In this document: in pieces, positions 10,129 through 22,448 of the stretch
Position numbering within the stretch: position 1 is the stretch's first letter
Layout of the letters: each line of letters starts with the position of its first letter
Assembly: GCA_002400905.2 (NCBI GenBank)
Contig: NVRQ02000018.1
Coordinates: 1 to 33,920 of the forward strand
Direction of reading: 5' to 3'
DNA: 33,920 bases
DNA from: Gammaproteobacteria bacterium
GTDB lineage: Bacteria > Pseudomonadota > Gammaproteobacteria > GCA-2400775
Program-made: the position numbers and the translations under genes
Notes under the pieces: generated by a model
The model's input: only the letters and a program-made list of their open reading frames with translations
Database searches by the model: none
What the model was told of the DNA's origin: nothing

Positions 10129-13100
10129 ATGCGTTTAAAAAAAATCAAGCTCGCGGGATTTAAATCCTTTGTAGACTCCACCAGTGTTGCCCTGCCAGGT
10201 GACATTGTTGGTGTTGTTGGTCCAAATGGTTGTGGTAAATCCAATATCATTGATGCTGTGCGTTGGGTGATGGGCGAAAGCTCCGCCAAGCATTTGCGCG
10301 GTGAATTAATGACAGATGTTATTTTTAACGGGTCAAATACCCGTAAGCCAGTGGGTCAAGCAACTATTGAGCTGACATTTGATAATAGTGATGGTGCTGC
10401 AGGAGGGCAATATGCGTCATATGGCGAAATTTCAATAAAACGCCTGCTGACACGAGAAGGTCAATCTACGTATTTTTTAAACGGAACCCGTTGCCGTCGC
10501 CGTGACGTTACCGATATTTTTATGGGCACCGGATTAGGTCCGCGCAGTTACGCCATTATTGAACAGGGAATGATTTCTCGCTTAATCGAAGCTAAACCCG
10601 ATGAGTTGCGACACTTGTTAGAAGAAGCTGCGGGTATTTCCAAATATAAAGAGCGTAGACGAGAAACTGAAACGCGTTTGCGTCATACGCACGAAAATCT
10701 AAGTCGCTTAAGTGATATCCGAGAAGAGATTGGCAAGCGTATTGAAGTGCTTGATCGTCAAGCTAAGGCAGCTGAGAAGTATAAAGTTTTAAAACAAGAG
10801 TCACGTGAAATTAAAGCGCAGGCCTTGGTGTTACGCTGGCAAACGTTGCAAGTCGGTGTTGAGAAGCAATGGGTTAGTTTGCGCGAAGACGAAACAAAAT
10901 TAGAAGCACATCAGGCTGATTTGCGCAGTGTTGAAACAGGTCTTGAAAAGCAACGTCAACAAAGAATAGAAGACGATACCGAATTAAATACCGTTCAAGC
11001 ACGTTTTTATGAGTTAGGTGCGGATATTGCGCGACTTGAAGAATCAATTAATAGTGCAAAAGATAAAAAGGCGCAACAGAAATCTGAACTTGAAAGTGCC
11101 GAGAACGCGTGGGCACTGGCCAATGCGCATATTGAACAAGATCACAATAAAGTAACGGAGTTGCAACAAGGTTTGGCCGAAAATGAACCGCGTTTGCAGC
11201 AACTCAGTGAAAGTGAGGAATCTAACGTTACTGCTCTAGCGGGATTAGAGTCATTAATGCAGGTTTGGCAAGAAGCTTGGGATGCGTTAACTGCGAAAAC
11301 CGCAGAGCAACAACGTGTAGCAGAAGTTGAACGCGAGCGTGGTCATCACCTGGAGCAACGTCGTAATCAGCTTACACAGCAAAATGAGAGTCTAGATGCC
11401 GAAATTGCGAGCATAAACCTGTCTGACAATGAAGCTGAGATTGAGGGTTTGGAGACGGCTTCCACAGAAGCCAGCAGCAAGCTTGGTGATGCACGCCAAC
11501 GCTTACAGCAATATGGTCAGACATTAAGCGAACAGCGTCAAAATCAAACAACTATAGAGCAAGAGCTTGAACGAGGGCGGAGTCAACGCCAGCAATTAAC
11601 GCATGAGTTGGCTTCATTGCAAGGTCTGCAACAGGCAGCGCTAGGCGGTCAGCAAGAGCAGGTCGGAGAATGGTTGGCGCAAAGTGGCCTGGCAGAAGCT
11701 AAGCGCTTGGCAAATATTGTCGAAGTTGATGAGGGTTGGGAGCAGGCTGTTGAGTCGGTACTCGACTTTCATTTGCAAGCGGTATGTGTTGATGACCTAA
11801 GTAGTCATGCACAAATATTAGATAAGCTCGAGCAGGGCGAGCTAGAGCTATTGAACTTGGTGAGTAATGAATCAATAGTATCTACTTCGTCTAATTTTGT
11901 TAATTTGGCAAGCAAAGTGAAAGCCCCACAGCCAGTAATGAATTTGCTCGCTCGCGTCGGCATTTGTGATTCAATAGATGAGGCGCTATCGATCCGGGCT
12001 GGTTTGGCTGAAGGTGAGTCTGTTGTCACGCGTACGGGTGTTTGGTTTAGTTCATCTTGGGTGCGTGTATTAAAGCCAAGCGATGAGGCCGCTGGTGTGC
12101 TTGCACGTGAAAAAGTGATACAGCATCTTCAAGGTGAATCAAACTCTTTAGATGGCGAAATCGAAACTCAGAAAACAACTTTAGCGAATATCGCAGAAGA
12201 GATTACTAAAACCGAGGCGGCACGAGAAACACAGCAAGCTGAGCTCGCTATTATCTCTTCTGGTCACGCTGAGTTGCGTGAGCAATTGAGTGGTAAGAAA
12301 GCGCATTTAGCACAGCATCGTGCTCGACTTGAGCAGATGCAGGTGCAATTGACTGAGGTACGTGCGGGTCTGGAAACGGCTGAAAATGAGCTGGGTAATG
12401 TGCAGTTACGCTTGCGTGATGTGATGGGTGAGACAGAACATGCAGATCTCAGCCGTAGTAACTTGAGCCAAGAGCGAGAGGTTCATGTATCGCAACTTGG
12501 CAGCCTCCGTGCGCAAGCTCAGACAGATCGAGACGCTAAGCATCAGCTGGCATTGAGTGTTGAGTCGATGCGGACACAGCTACGTTTGACTGAGCAAAGT
12601 CTAGAGCGTGTGACGGAGCAATTACACACCATCAATTCGCGTCGTGAGCAATTGCAATTATTGTTGACTACTGCAGATGAACCTATCGAAAAGCTGTCTA
12701 CTGATTTGCAACAAAAACTTGAGCAAAGACTGGAAGTTGAGTCGTCACTGAATAAAGTGCGTGACACAGTTGCTGCACTTGATAACGAATTAATGTCGCT
12801 TGATAAGCGACGTCATGAAATTGATCAAGAGATCGAGAAAGTACGCTTACGTTTAGAGTCTGCCCGTATTCGTATGGGCGAATTAAAAGTACGTACAGAC
12901 ACTATCGTTGAACAAGTTGAAGAGGGCGGGTATAAAGTTGAAGAAGTTATTGAGACGCTACCTGAAGATGCTGAGGATACTTTATGGCAGCAGAGACTTG
13001 AAAAAATTGATATAAAAATTCGTCGCTTAGAACCCGTTAATTTAGCAGCGATCGATGAATACCAGTCTGAGACTGAGCGTAAGACGTATCTTGATGCGCA

Positions 13101-13653
13101 AAATGACGATTTAACTGAGGCGATGGCGACTTTAGAAGAAGCAATTGGCAAAATTGATGGCGAAACACGACTACGCTTTAAAGAGACTTTCGATAAGGTT
13201 AATAGTGGCATTAAAGAAAAATTCCCACGCTTATTTGGTGGTGGTGAAGCGTACCTTGAAATGACCGGCACTGATTTATTGGATACGGGTGTCACCGTGA
13301 TGGCCCGTCCCCCTGGTAAGCGTAATAGTTCGATTCAATTACTCTCGGGTGGTGAAAAAGCCTTAACGGCTGTAGCGATGGTGTTCGCTATTTTTGATTT
13401 AACGCCCGCACCGTTCTGTATGCTCGATGAGGTCGATGCGCCACTTGATGATGCTAATGTTGTCCGTTTTTGTGAGCTCGTTAAAGAAATGTCAAAACGC
13501 GTACAGTTCATTTTTGTTAGCCATAACAAGATCACCATGGAGCTCGCTGATCAACTGCTTGGTGTGACGATGAACGAGCCAGGCGTATCACGCTTGGTCG
13601 CCGTTGATGTTGATGAGGCGGTAGAGTTAACAGATGGTCGTGCGACAGGATAA
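10129..13653 (+). CDS. smc: Chromosome segregation ATPase SMC
   Basis: N-terminal MRLKKIKLAGFKSFVD, Walker A GPNGCGKSNIID, long coiled coils with hinge, C-terminal LLSGGEKALTAVAMVFAIF and LDEVDAPLDDANV. Confidence 0.97.
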   Translation: MRLKKIKLAGFKSFVDSTSVALPGDIVGVVGPNGCGKSNIIDAVRWVMGESSAKHLRGELMTDVIFNGSNTRKPVGQATIELTFDNSDGAAGGQYASYGEISIKRLLTREGQSTYFLNGTRCRRRDVTDIFMGTGLGPRSYAIIEQGMISRLIEAKPDELRHLLEEAAGISKYKERRRETETRLRHTHENLSRLSDIREEIGKRIEVLDRQAKAAEKYKVLKQESREIKAQALVLRWQTLQVGVEKQWVSLREDETKLEAHQADLRSVETGLEKQRQQRIEDDTELNTVQARFYELGADIARLEESINSAKDKKAQQKSELESAENAWALANAHIEQDHNKVTELQQGLAENEPRLQQLSESEESNVTALAGLESLMQVWQEAWDALTAKTAEQQRVAEVERERGHHLEQRRNQLTQQNESLDAEIASINLSDNEAEIEGLETASTEASSKLGDARQRLQQYGQTLSEQRQNQTTIEQELERGRSQRQQLTHELASLQGLQQAALGGQQEQVGEWLAQSGLAEAKRLANIVEVDEGWEQAVESVLDFHLQAVCVDDLSSHAQILDKLEQGELELLNLVSNESIVSTSSNFVNLASKVKAPQPVMNLLARVGICDSIDEALSIRAGLAEGESVVTRTGVWFSSSWVRVLKPSDEAAGVLAREKVIQHLQGESNSLDGEIETQKTTLANIAEEITKTEAARETQQAELAIISSGHAELREQLSGKKAHLAQHRARLEQMQVQLTEVRAGLETAENELGNVQLRLRDVMGETEHADLSRSNLSQEREVHVSQLGSLRAQAQTDRDAKHQLALSVESMRTQLRLTEQSLERVTEQLHTINSRREQLQLLLTTADEPIEKLSTDLQQKLEQRLEVESSLNKVRDTVAALDNELMSLDKRRHEIDQEIEKVRLRLESARIRMGELKVRTDTIVEQVEEGGYKVEEVIETLPEDAEDTLWQQRLEKIDIKIRRLEPVNLAAIDEYQSETERKTYLDAQNDDLTEAMATLEEAIGKIDGETRLRFKETFDKVNSGIKEKFPRLFGGGEAYLEMTGTDLLDTGVTVMARPPGKRNSSIQLLSGGEKALTAVAMVFAIFDLTPAPFCMLDEVDAPLDDANVVRFCELVKEMSKRVQFIFVSHNKITMELADQLLGVTMNEPGVSRLVAVDVDEAVELTDGRATG

Positions 13654-13659
13654 TATTTT

Positions 13660-14628
13660 ATGCTAACTACTCTTATCCTATGTGTGTTGGGATTATCTTT
13701 GATTGGCGTGGGTGGCTATCTCTGGTATCGGCGGAATATAGAAGATGAGTCTAGCTTTGGTCACGATGATGTGCGCTGGGAACAAATTGATACCGATGAC
13801 TCTTCATTAGCAAAAAAAGCGGTATCAGATATCGATCAACTGACAGCAATCACTATGCAGCATCAAAGTACTGATGATCGACGTATTGACCGAAATGCTA
13901 ATTTTGTAACGGAAGGGCGTGAAGAGGCACGTGAACTGAACCATGCTGAACTTAGGGTTTCAACCATAGAGGATGATTCCTTTGATGAAGAGCTAGACCA
14001 GCTAGGTAAGTTGATGCGTGAGAGTCATGAGACTTACGATTCTGTTGCTGTTGATTCAAGTATGGAGGATGAGAGCGATCATTTAGCAGCAGGTCAATTG
14101 CAGGCATTGCAAGACAAGCCCATAGACCAAGCGAAGCTTTCTGATGATGCTGAAATGGTGGTGAGCGTTCATGTTGTAGCAAAGTCAGGACGAACGTTTC
14201 ATGGTGATCAATTGTTAGAAGCATTTGATCAAGTGGGGTTGCAGCATGGTGATCGTGATATTTTCCATTTTTTCGACGCTGAGCAAGAGGGTGGGCCGAT
14301 TCGTTTTAGCGCTGCAAATATGATGGAGCCAGGCACTTTTGATCTAAAGAATATGGGTGAGGTTAAAACACATGGCCTGACCTTGTTCATGTTGCTGCCT
14401 GGTGAAAATAATAATGCGCAGACTTTTGATAGTTTACTTGATGCAGGCAACCGTTTGGCAAAACGCCTAGGCGGTGAATTACATGACAGTCAACGTAGCA
14501 CTTTGACTTCTCAGGGCGCTAATTTAATTAAAGAGTCTATTCATCAATTCTACAGTCGACGAAAAATGTACCCCGATGGCACGTCGCGGCCCAAGGGCAC
14601 TGGGAAGCAAGGTCAGCTTAATCTCTGA
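13660..14628 (+). CDS. zipA: Cell division protein ZipA
   Basis: N-terminal TM segment, acidic linker, C-terminal ZipA-type domain (VHVVAKSGRTFHGDQLLEAFDQVGLQHGDRDIFHFF..., PGTFDL, GLTLFMLLPG); position between smc and ligA. Confidence 0.92.
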   Translation: MLTTLILCVLGLSLIGVGGYLWYRRNIEDESSFGHDDVRWEQIDTDDSSLAKKAVSDIDQLTAITMQHQSTDDRRIDRNANFVTEGREEARELNHAELRVSTIEDDSFDEELDQLGKLMRESHETYDSVAVDSSMEDESDHLAAGQLQALQDKPIDQAKLSDDAEMVVSVHVVAKSGRTFHGDQLLEAFDQVGLQHGDRDIFHFFDAEQEGGPIRFSAANMMEPGTFDLKNMGEVKTHGLTLFMLLPGENNNAQTFDSLLDAGNRLAKRLGGELHDSQRSTLTSQGANLIKESIHQFYSRRKMYPDGTSRPKGTGKQGQLNL

Positions 14629-14647
14629 TTTCTTGTAATCCTTCTTA

Positions 14648-16998
<2,351 letters not shown>

Positions 16999-17150
16999 AG
17001 TCACTAATTTTGACGGACTCCTCAAGGTTGACGGTTTTCTGCCGTTAACTACTATGAGTCGGAATACAATCTGACACGTATTATAAAAGGCGCGGGCCGT
17101 GCGCATGAAGCGCGTGGTTATTCGGGGGGCATACCGAAGGAAAAAACGCC

Positions 17151-17387
17151 ATGAGAATAGAAAGTGCGTTCAATAGCGGACTGCAGGGTATACAGCGAGG
17201 GCTGGGGCAAACCCAGAAAATCGCTAATGATATTGCTGACCTAGCGATAAGTAAAGACAGCATTGTTGGCGATGTTACCCGTGCGGTAGTTGACCTTAGG
17301 CAGGCTGAACAACAAGTTCAAGCCTCTGCTCAAGTTGTTAATGCTGAGGATGAATTGCGTGGTTCGTTGATTGATATTAAGGTGTGA
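17151..17387 (+). CDS. Small conserved-looking protein (flagellar rod/hook-like helical segment), unknown function
   Basis: 78-aa ORF with GGACTG.../AAGGAA-rich upstream and ATG; MRIESAFNSGLQGIQRGLGQTQKIANDIADLAI. A degenerate copy of its 3' half occurs at 22.5 kb. Confidence 0.6.
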   Translation: MRIESAFNSGLQGIQRGLGQTQKIANDIADLAISKDSIVGDVTRAVVDLRQAEQQVQASAQVVNAEDELRGSLIDIKV

Positions 17388-17517
17388 GACCTCAGCATAA
17401 CTCCGTGAAGCGAGGCATTTTTTTTGGTGAAATGGTGCATACAAAAATCCTTCACAAGACAGCCCAAACTTTTCGTTTCAACTCCTGATCGAGTCCATCC
17501 GATCCCACATAGCCTCG

Positions 17518-18286
17518 ATGATACTGAGGCGCTGCTGGAATAGACGGAGATTGAATCATGATTATCCGCAATCTACGCTTCCAAACAGGACGCCTGAGCT
17601 ATCCATGCCTTACTTTGTTTCGTACTTTATTACTCGGCACCTGGTATCGCTTGTCAGATATGCAGTTGGTTCAGTGCGTGTATCGAGACCGGCTATTTCT
17701 TCCGAGTTTTGCCGTCTTGAGCTTGGCGGAGAGGTTCCCGAGGCGTCGACTTTAGGACGGGTTCGAACTCAGTTGGTTGCCCACGGCCTGTGAGGTCGGT
17801 TGCTAGGTGAGACCAATTGCCAACTCGAAGCTAAAAATATTATTATGGCCGAGGGGCGCACCCCAAGGGCACTTCCTCGCTAACGCTCAGGGCGTATCGA
17901 CACCATTGATGCCACGGCAATAGAGGCGGTACAATTTGGCTCTGATAATAACGTTAAAGAGAGGAAACCAACGCAAGATGCAGAGTCTGGTTGGCATGTT
18001 GGAGAATGATAGTCGTGGCCGCGTAAAATCCACCTATGGATTTTCAGTTCATACCGGAGTTGATGAGCATGGGTTCATTCATTGTCAAAGCATCCCCTCG
18101 GATAACCTGCACGATAGTCAGGAACGCGATACGTTACTGTTAGGAGGTGAGTCAGCACTTTATGCCGATGCAGCCTATAGCCCTAAAGAGACGCGAGATA
18201 AGTTAAAGCGTAAGAACCATCATCAAGCTGTAAAAGTTAGCATAGCAATGCTCTGCTATCTCTTTCATTTACATCAATTCGTATAG
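17518..18286 (+). pseudogene. Decayed IS5-family transposase (frameshifts, internal stop, inserted 36-bp repeat unit)
   Basis: Fragments in different frames: SDMQLVQCVYRD, LELGGEVPEASTLGRVRTQLVAHGL, LEAKNIIMAEGR, IDTIDATAIEAVQFGSDNNVKERKPTQDAESGWHV, ENDSRGRVKSTYGFSVHTGVDEHGFIHCQS...NLHDSQERDTLLLGGESALYADAAYSPKETRDKLK. Confidence 0.9.
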
Positions 18287-18433
18287 GCATGGGTTGAAGA
18301 ACAATGATGTGAGTCAAAACCAATAGTTGTACTGAGGTCTCCCTGGATCTATGCATTGGCACTGGACTAACTGAGTTATCTTTTAAGTGCTTCTGGCAAG
18401 GTAGCAATTTTAACAAAGAGTGTAATAGTAGTT

Positions 18434-18790
18434 ATGGATATATTTAAGGTTTTTTATGTCGAAGCAGCGCATCACTTACCTAATGTTCCGGAGGGGCATA
18501 AATGTCGTCGCTTGCATGGTCATTCGTTCCGCATAGAAATTCACGTATCGGGTGATGTGCAAGACAAGGCGGGTTGGGTAATGGATTTTGCCGATGTTTC
18601 TAAAGCATTTAAGCCAGTGTATGAACAATTAGATCATTACTATCTAAATGAAATTGGTGGTCTTGAAAATCCAACAAGTGAAAATTTATCAAAATGGATA
18701 TGGAATCGTCTTAAGCCAGAACTGGAAGGTCTGGTAAAGGTAGTGATACAAGAGACATGTACGGCTGGATGTATTTATACAGGAAGTTGA
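18434..18790 (+). CDS. queD: 6-carboxy-5,6,7,8-tetrahydropterin synthase
   Basis: [86 protein letters not shown]. Confidence 0.93.
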   Translation: MDIFKVFYVEAAHHLPNVPEGHKCRRLHGHSFRIEIHVSGDVQDKAGWVMDFADVSKAFKPVYEQLDHYYLNEIGGLENPTSENLSKWIWNRLKPELEGLVKVVIQETCTAGCIYTGS

Positions 18791-18865
18791 TGAAGAAAAC
18801 TGTAGTGGTCTAATAGCATCGGACACTTTAATAAGAGATAATTATTATCAACTATTAAGGTGCCA

Positions 18866-19010
18866 TAATGAGTCAGAAACGAACATACAAACAATAGACC
18901 AAAGAATTCCAAGAGGAAGCGGTAGCCCTGGTGCGAGGGCAAGGTTATAGCGTCCCGGAAGCGGTGAAATCACTGGGGATAGCCAGCAATGCTTGCGATG
19001 TTGTGGCGTA
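18866..19010 (+). pseudogene. IS3-type transposase OrfA remnant
   Basis: ATG frame reads MSQKRTYKQ*TKEFQEEAVALVRGQGYSVPEAVKSLGIASN...: helix-turn-helix OrfA start with an in-frame stop and then loss of frame. Confidence 0.75.
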
Positions 19011-19153
19011 GTGGCGCGGACGCAGGGCGGTCGGGGCCTATGGGCTGTCGCGTAAGCGAGTCGATTTTGTACACGGATGTACACAATCTATCACGAGGTA
19101 GCGACACAATCATGAAGCAACGGGGAAAATAACTTGAACTCACCCTGCAAATT

Positions 19154-20053
19154 ATGAATCAAGATAAAACCAACCTTATCTCAATCAATCTTCCATCTGA
19201 AACAGCCACGCTGAAAAAGGTGGTAATGTGTTTTGCTGGCCCCATTTCTGTCAGTTCGCTTTTACGGTATGGAGGAATTGACACAGCCCTTCTTTATCAG
19301 CTTTGGTATAACAAATTCAGTCCATTTTTTAATTTTGAAAAAGCACGTCAACAGCAACAAGCATTCATGGAAATCATGAAGCATAATGGGGTTGAAGTAT
19401 TACTAGCGGATCAAGTACCTGGTTGTGCAACACAACATTATACAAGGGATATAGGGTTCGCAATCGACGATACTTTTTTCTGCGCGAATCCAAGGCGCTA
19501 TTACAGAAAACGAGAACTGGAAGGACTTAAAAATCTACTCCCTCGATTTTCCAAAGCTGTTCACCTTGAAAGCGGAGTCATTGAGGGCGGCGACGTAATC
19601 GTAGATGAACAGTATATTATTGTCGGCCTGGGTGAGGAGACCGACAAGGAGGGTGTTGATTGCTTAAGAAAAAAATTAAAGGCATCAGGAATAGACCGCG
19701 AAGTAGTGACCATAGAGTTTACGCATAGGGGCATCATTCACCTGGACACGAAATTTAATATTCCCACCAAAGGTATCGGGCTTATTCACCCAGGGAGCTT
19801 CAAGCCTGCCAGTCTGAAATGGCTCGAAAATCAGTTCGACTTGATTGAGGCCACAGACGAGGAAACGGCAAATATTGAAATCAACACATTTGCCCTATCA
19901 CCTCGAAAAGTGGTTATGCGCGAACGGAGTGAACGTTTGGCTTCATTGCTGGAATCCAAAGGTGTCGAGACCATTCTGCTTGATTATTCGGAGGTGACAA
20001 AATTACCCGGTTCTTTCAGGTGCACTACTTTGCCAATTGAAAGAATCGCATAG
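19154..20053 (+). CDS. Amidinotransferase/dimethylarginine dimethylaminohydrolase/arginine deiminase superfamily protein
   Basis: TRDIGFAIDDTFF, LESGVIEGGDVIV, IIHLDTKFNI and C-terminal GSFRCTTLPIER supply the GME-family acidic, His and Cys positions. Confidence 0.85.
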   Translation: MNQDKTNLISINLPSETATLKKVVMCFAGPISVSSLLRYGGIDTALLYQLWYNKFSPFFNFEKARQQQQAFMEIMKHNGVEVLLADQVPGCATQHYTRDIGFAIDDTFFCANPRRYYRKRELEGLKNLLPRFSKAVHLESGVIEGGDVIVDEQYIIVGLGEETDKEGVDCLRKKLKASGIDREVVTIEFTHRGIIHLDTKFNIPTKGIGLIHPGSFKPASLKWLENQFDLIEATDEETANIEINTFALSPRKVVMRERSERLASLLESKGVETILLDYSEVTKLPGSFRCTTLPIERIA

Positions 20054-20142
20054 AAGTAGCGTTATAGTAAATTCCTGATACTGCATTCGAGCGAGACGCG
20101 CCAAAAACGGCGTGGCGCTCAATTTATAGCACGATATTTATA

Positions 20143-20748
20143 TTACCCCTGATTTTGCGCCGCCTTATTCAAGCTTACTGACGAAGTTAAGTCTTCTAAA
20201 AGCGCATCAGTACTTACCACTTTAGCGTAAGCAAAACGCAGTGCTGCCATAAATGAGGCGTGTACCTGGCTGGCCGGGACTTTTACACCATTAAATTCCA
20301 GATCTAACGTGGCACAAGCGTCATGAGCGATGACGCAGTGATAACCCAAATCATTAGCAGCCCGCGCTACAGCGTCAATGCACATATGACTCATAGCACC
20401 TATAATCATCACAGTTTCTATATTTTCATTCTCCAATATTTCTTTTAAATTGGTCTCATGAAAGCTGTTGATATGCTGTTTCAACACAACATATTCACCC
20501 ACCACAGGTGTGACCGAAAAATGGTGCTGTGCCCCCTCAGAATCAGGCAGGAAAAAAGGTGCATCATTGCTTGGAAATTCGTGACGAACGTGAATAATAG
20601 GCAGGCTTTTTTCTCTAAAAGCGGCTAACAATTTTGCGCCTTGCTTAACAGACGCTTCAGCCCCTGCCAACGGCCATTTACCGCCTGGAAAATAGTCATT
20701 TTGAAAGTCGATTAAAAGCAATGCAGTCCTGGACATAATGATTCTCAT
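20143..20748 (-). CDS. Isochorismatase-family cysteine hydrolase
   Basis: ALLLIDFQNDYFPGG (Asp), VVLKQHINSFHETNL (Lys), MIIGAMSHMCIDAVARAANDLGYHCVIAHDACAT (Cys). Confidence 0.9.
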   Translation of the reverse strand: MRIIMSRTALLLIDFQNDYFPGGKWPLAGAEASVKQGAKLLAAFREKSLPIIHVRHEFPSNDAPFFLPDSEGAQHHFSVTPVVGEYVVLKQHINSFHETNLKEILENENIETVMIIGAMSHMCIDAVARAANDLGYHCVIAHDACATLDLEFNGVKVPASQVHASFMAALRFAYAKVVSTDALLEDLTSSVSLNKAAQNQG

Positions 20749-20828
20749 ATGCTGATTAAATAAGAAACTATTATTCCTGTCATAAGAGCGTTACGCTAAT
20801 GTCAAAATTGGCATAAAACGAGTCAAAA

Positions 20829-21794
20829 ATGACAAATCATCCCTCCCTCATCAAAATAGGCATCATTAATTACCCTGGTGCCATGCAATCTGCGGTACAG
20901 GGCCTAAAAGAGATGTTTCTTCTTGCCAACGAGATTTGCCAACAACGCGAGATTGAACAGCTGTTTTCTATCGAACTGTATGATATCGCCACGATTCAAC
21001 AGTCTATGGCTGATATTAAATCAAACAAAAAACCTTCTTTACTACAGGTCATTCTCATTCCGCCGAATATAGTCGGTGAGTATTATTTGTCTCCAGAGCA
21101 GCAGCTAAAAAACTGGATTTTGCTACATCATGCGCGAGGGACGGTTGTTTGCTCAGCCTGCGCAGGGGCCTTCATTTTGGCTAGTACGTGCTTATTGAAA
21201 AATAGACAGGCCACCACACATTGGAAGCTGGCGTCGCAATTTTCTCTTGAGTATCCTCAGGTTAGGTTAGATATTAATAAAATCTTGATCAATGACGGTG
21301 ACATTATTACCGCCGCAGGCCTTATGTCATGGATAGATTTGGGTTTAGAACTGGTCGCCCAATTCACTCATCCCAGCGTCATGCGCCAACTAGGAAAATA
21401 TTTAATTGTCGACACTGGGCTGCGAGAACAGCGCTATTACCAAAGCTTTTATCCAAAACTGGATCATGGTGATAGCGTAATTCTTAAAGCTCAACATTAT
21501 TTACAAGCGCATTTTCATGGGCCCATCACAGTCACCACTTTATCAACGTTAAGCTGTCTCACAAACCGGACATTCTTAAGACGATTTATGAAAGCGACAG
21601 GGCTTAAGCCAACGCAATATCTACAAAGATTACGCATTCAGAAGGCATGTGATCTCATCGAAACCACGAACGAAACATTTGAAGCCATATCGCTAAAAAT
21701 AGGTTACCAAGATACAAGCGCATTTAGAAAAATATTTTTGAACGTCATCGGGCTAACGCCTAGAGATTTTAAAAATAGATTTACTGGTGGGTGA
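20829..21794 (+). CDS. GlxA-family transcriptional regulator (DJ-1/PfpI-like domain plus AraC-type HTH)
   Basis: N-terminal class I GATase-like fold with VVCSACAGAFILAS; C-terminal AraC HTH LTNRTFLRRFMKATGLKPTQYLQRLRIQKACDLIETTNETFEAISLKIGYQDTSAFRKIFLNVIGLTPRDFKNRF. Confidence 0.92.
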   Translation: MTNHPSLIKIGIINYPGAMQSAVQGLKEMFLLANEICQQREIEQLFSIELYDIATIQQSMADIKSNKKPSLLQVILIPPNIVGEYYLSPEQQLKNWILLHHARGTVVCSACAGAFILASTCLLKNRQATTHWKLASQFSLEYPQVRLDINKILINDGDIITAAGLMSWIDLGLELVAQFTHPSVMRQLGKYLIVDTGLREQRYYQSFYPKLDHGDSVILKAQHYLQAHFHGPITVTTLSTLSCLTNRTFLRRFMKATGLKPTQYLQRLRIQKACDLIETTNETFEAISLKIGYQDTSAFRKIFLNVIGLTPRDFKNRFTGG

Positions 21795-21829
21795 CGTCGT
21801 AATTAACAGGAGAAAGCATATTCACCAAT

Positions 21830-22281
21830 CTAGGTTGTGACTTGGTGTATTAACTGGCGTGCATGGCGGGCCGTAAACAAACTGGCGGCGTTGTCGAAAT
21901 AGAACGGCAGATTACCCTCTGTTAATCGTTTAACTTGTTGACCGGTTTCCCCGTATGCCAGGTGATCATGCTTTGTAAACTCAGTAGTTGTGCGGTGCGT
22001 TGTTTAATCAATAATAATCGACGTCGGCAGCAGGTCTCGAATAACGTGTCCTTGGGGTGCATTACGCTGATCTTTAGGATAGATGGTTCCTGCAATCAAT
22101 ACCCGTTATACGTTGATTCAACCACAATGCCCATGATGTCTTGAGCAAAGGACTGTCAATGATGGGCGATGGTTTCCACGTCATTATCCAGCTGTTTTTC
22201 ACTGATAAGACGATCCGTACCGTCTATTAATAAAATCAGGCTGTTATTGTTATGTAGGTCTATTCCACAGTAAAGTTGCAT
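21830..22281 (-). pseudogene. Decayed IS110-family transposase (N-terminal region)
   Basis: Minus-strand reading from ATG 22281: MQLYCGIDLHNNNSLILLIDGTDRLISEKQLDNDVETIAHH*QSFAQDIMGIVVESTYNGY*... then frameshifted LLIKQRTAQLLSLQSMI. Confidence 0.85.
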
Positions 22282-22448
22282 GAGTCATCTCCTGGTTGGG
22301 TGGTAAGCCCATCTGAGTTTATCTCTGGATGCCTACAAGTGGGAGGCGACAACTTATGACTTTCAGTGTACTTGAAGCAGCTATATGAACGATGAAAAAG
22401 CATTGAATGAGGTAGTGAGACAGGGCGCTGAGATATCCCCTGGAAATC

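Noticed and set aside
10125-10130. TATAAT just before smc
   Set aside because: It overlaps the ATG, so a start site set by it would lie inside the gene; not a usable -10 for smc.
17080-17150. GC-rich hairpin-like stretch upstream of the small ORF (GGCGCGGGCCGTGCGCatgaaGCGCGTGG...)
   Set aside because: Considered as a riboswitch or sRNA, but stems are short and imperfect and match no motif I can name.
18848-19084. Minus-strand 78-aa ORF
   Set aside because: Antisense to the IS3-type OrfA remnant, which has clear homology on the plus strand.
21935-22144. Plus-strand 69-aa ORF
   Set aside because: Antisense to the minus-strand IS110-type transposase remnant.
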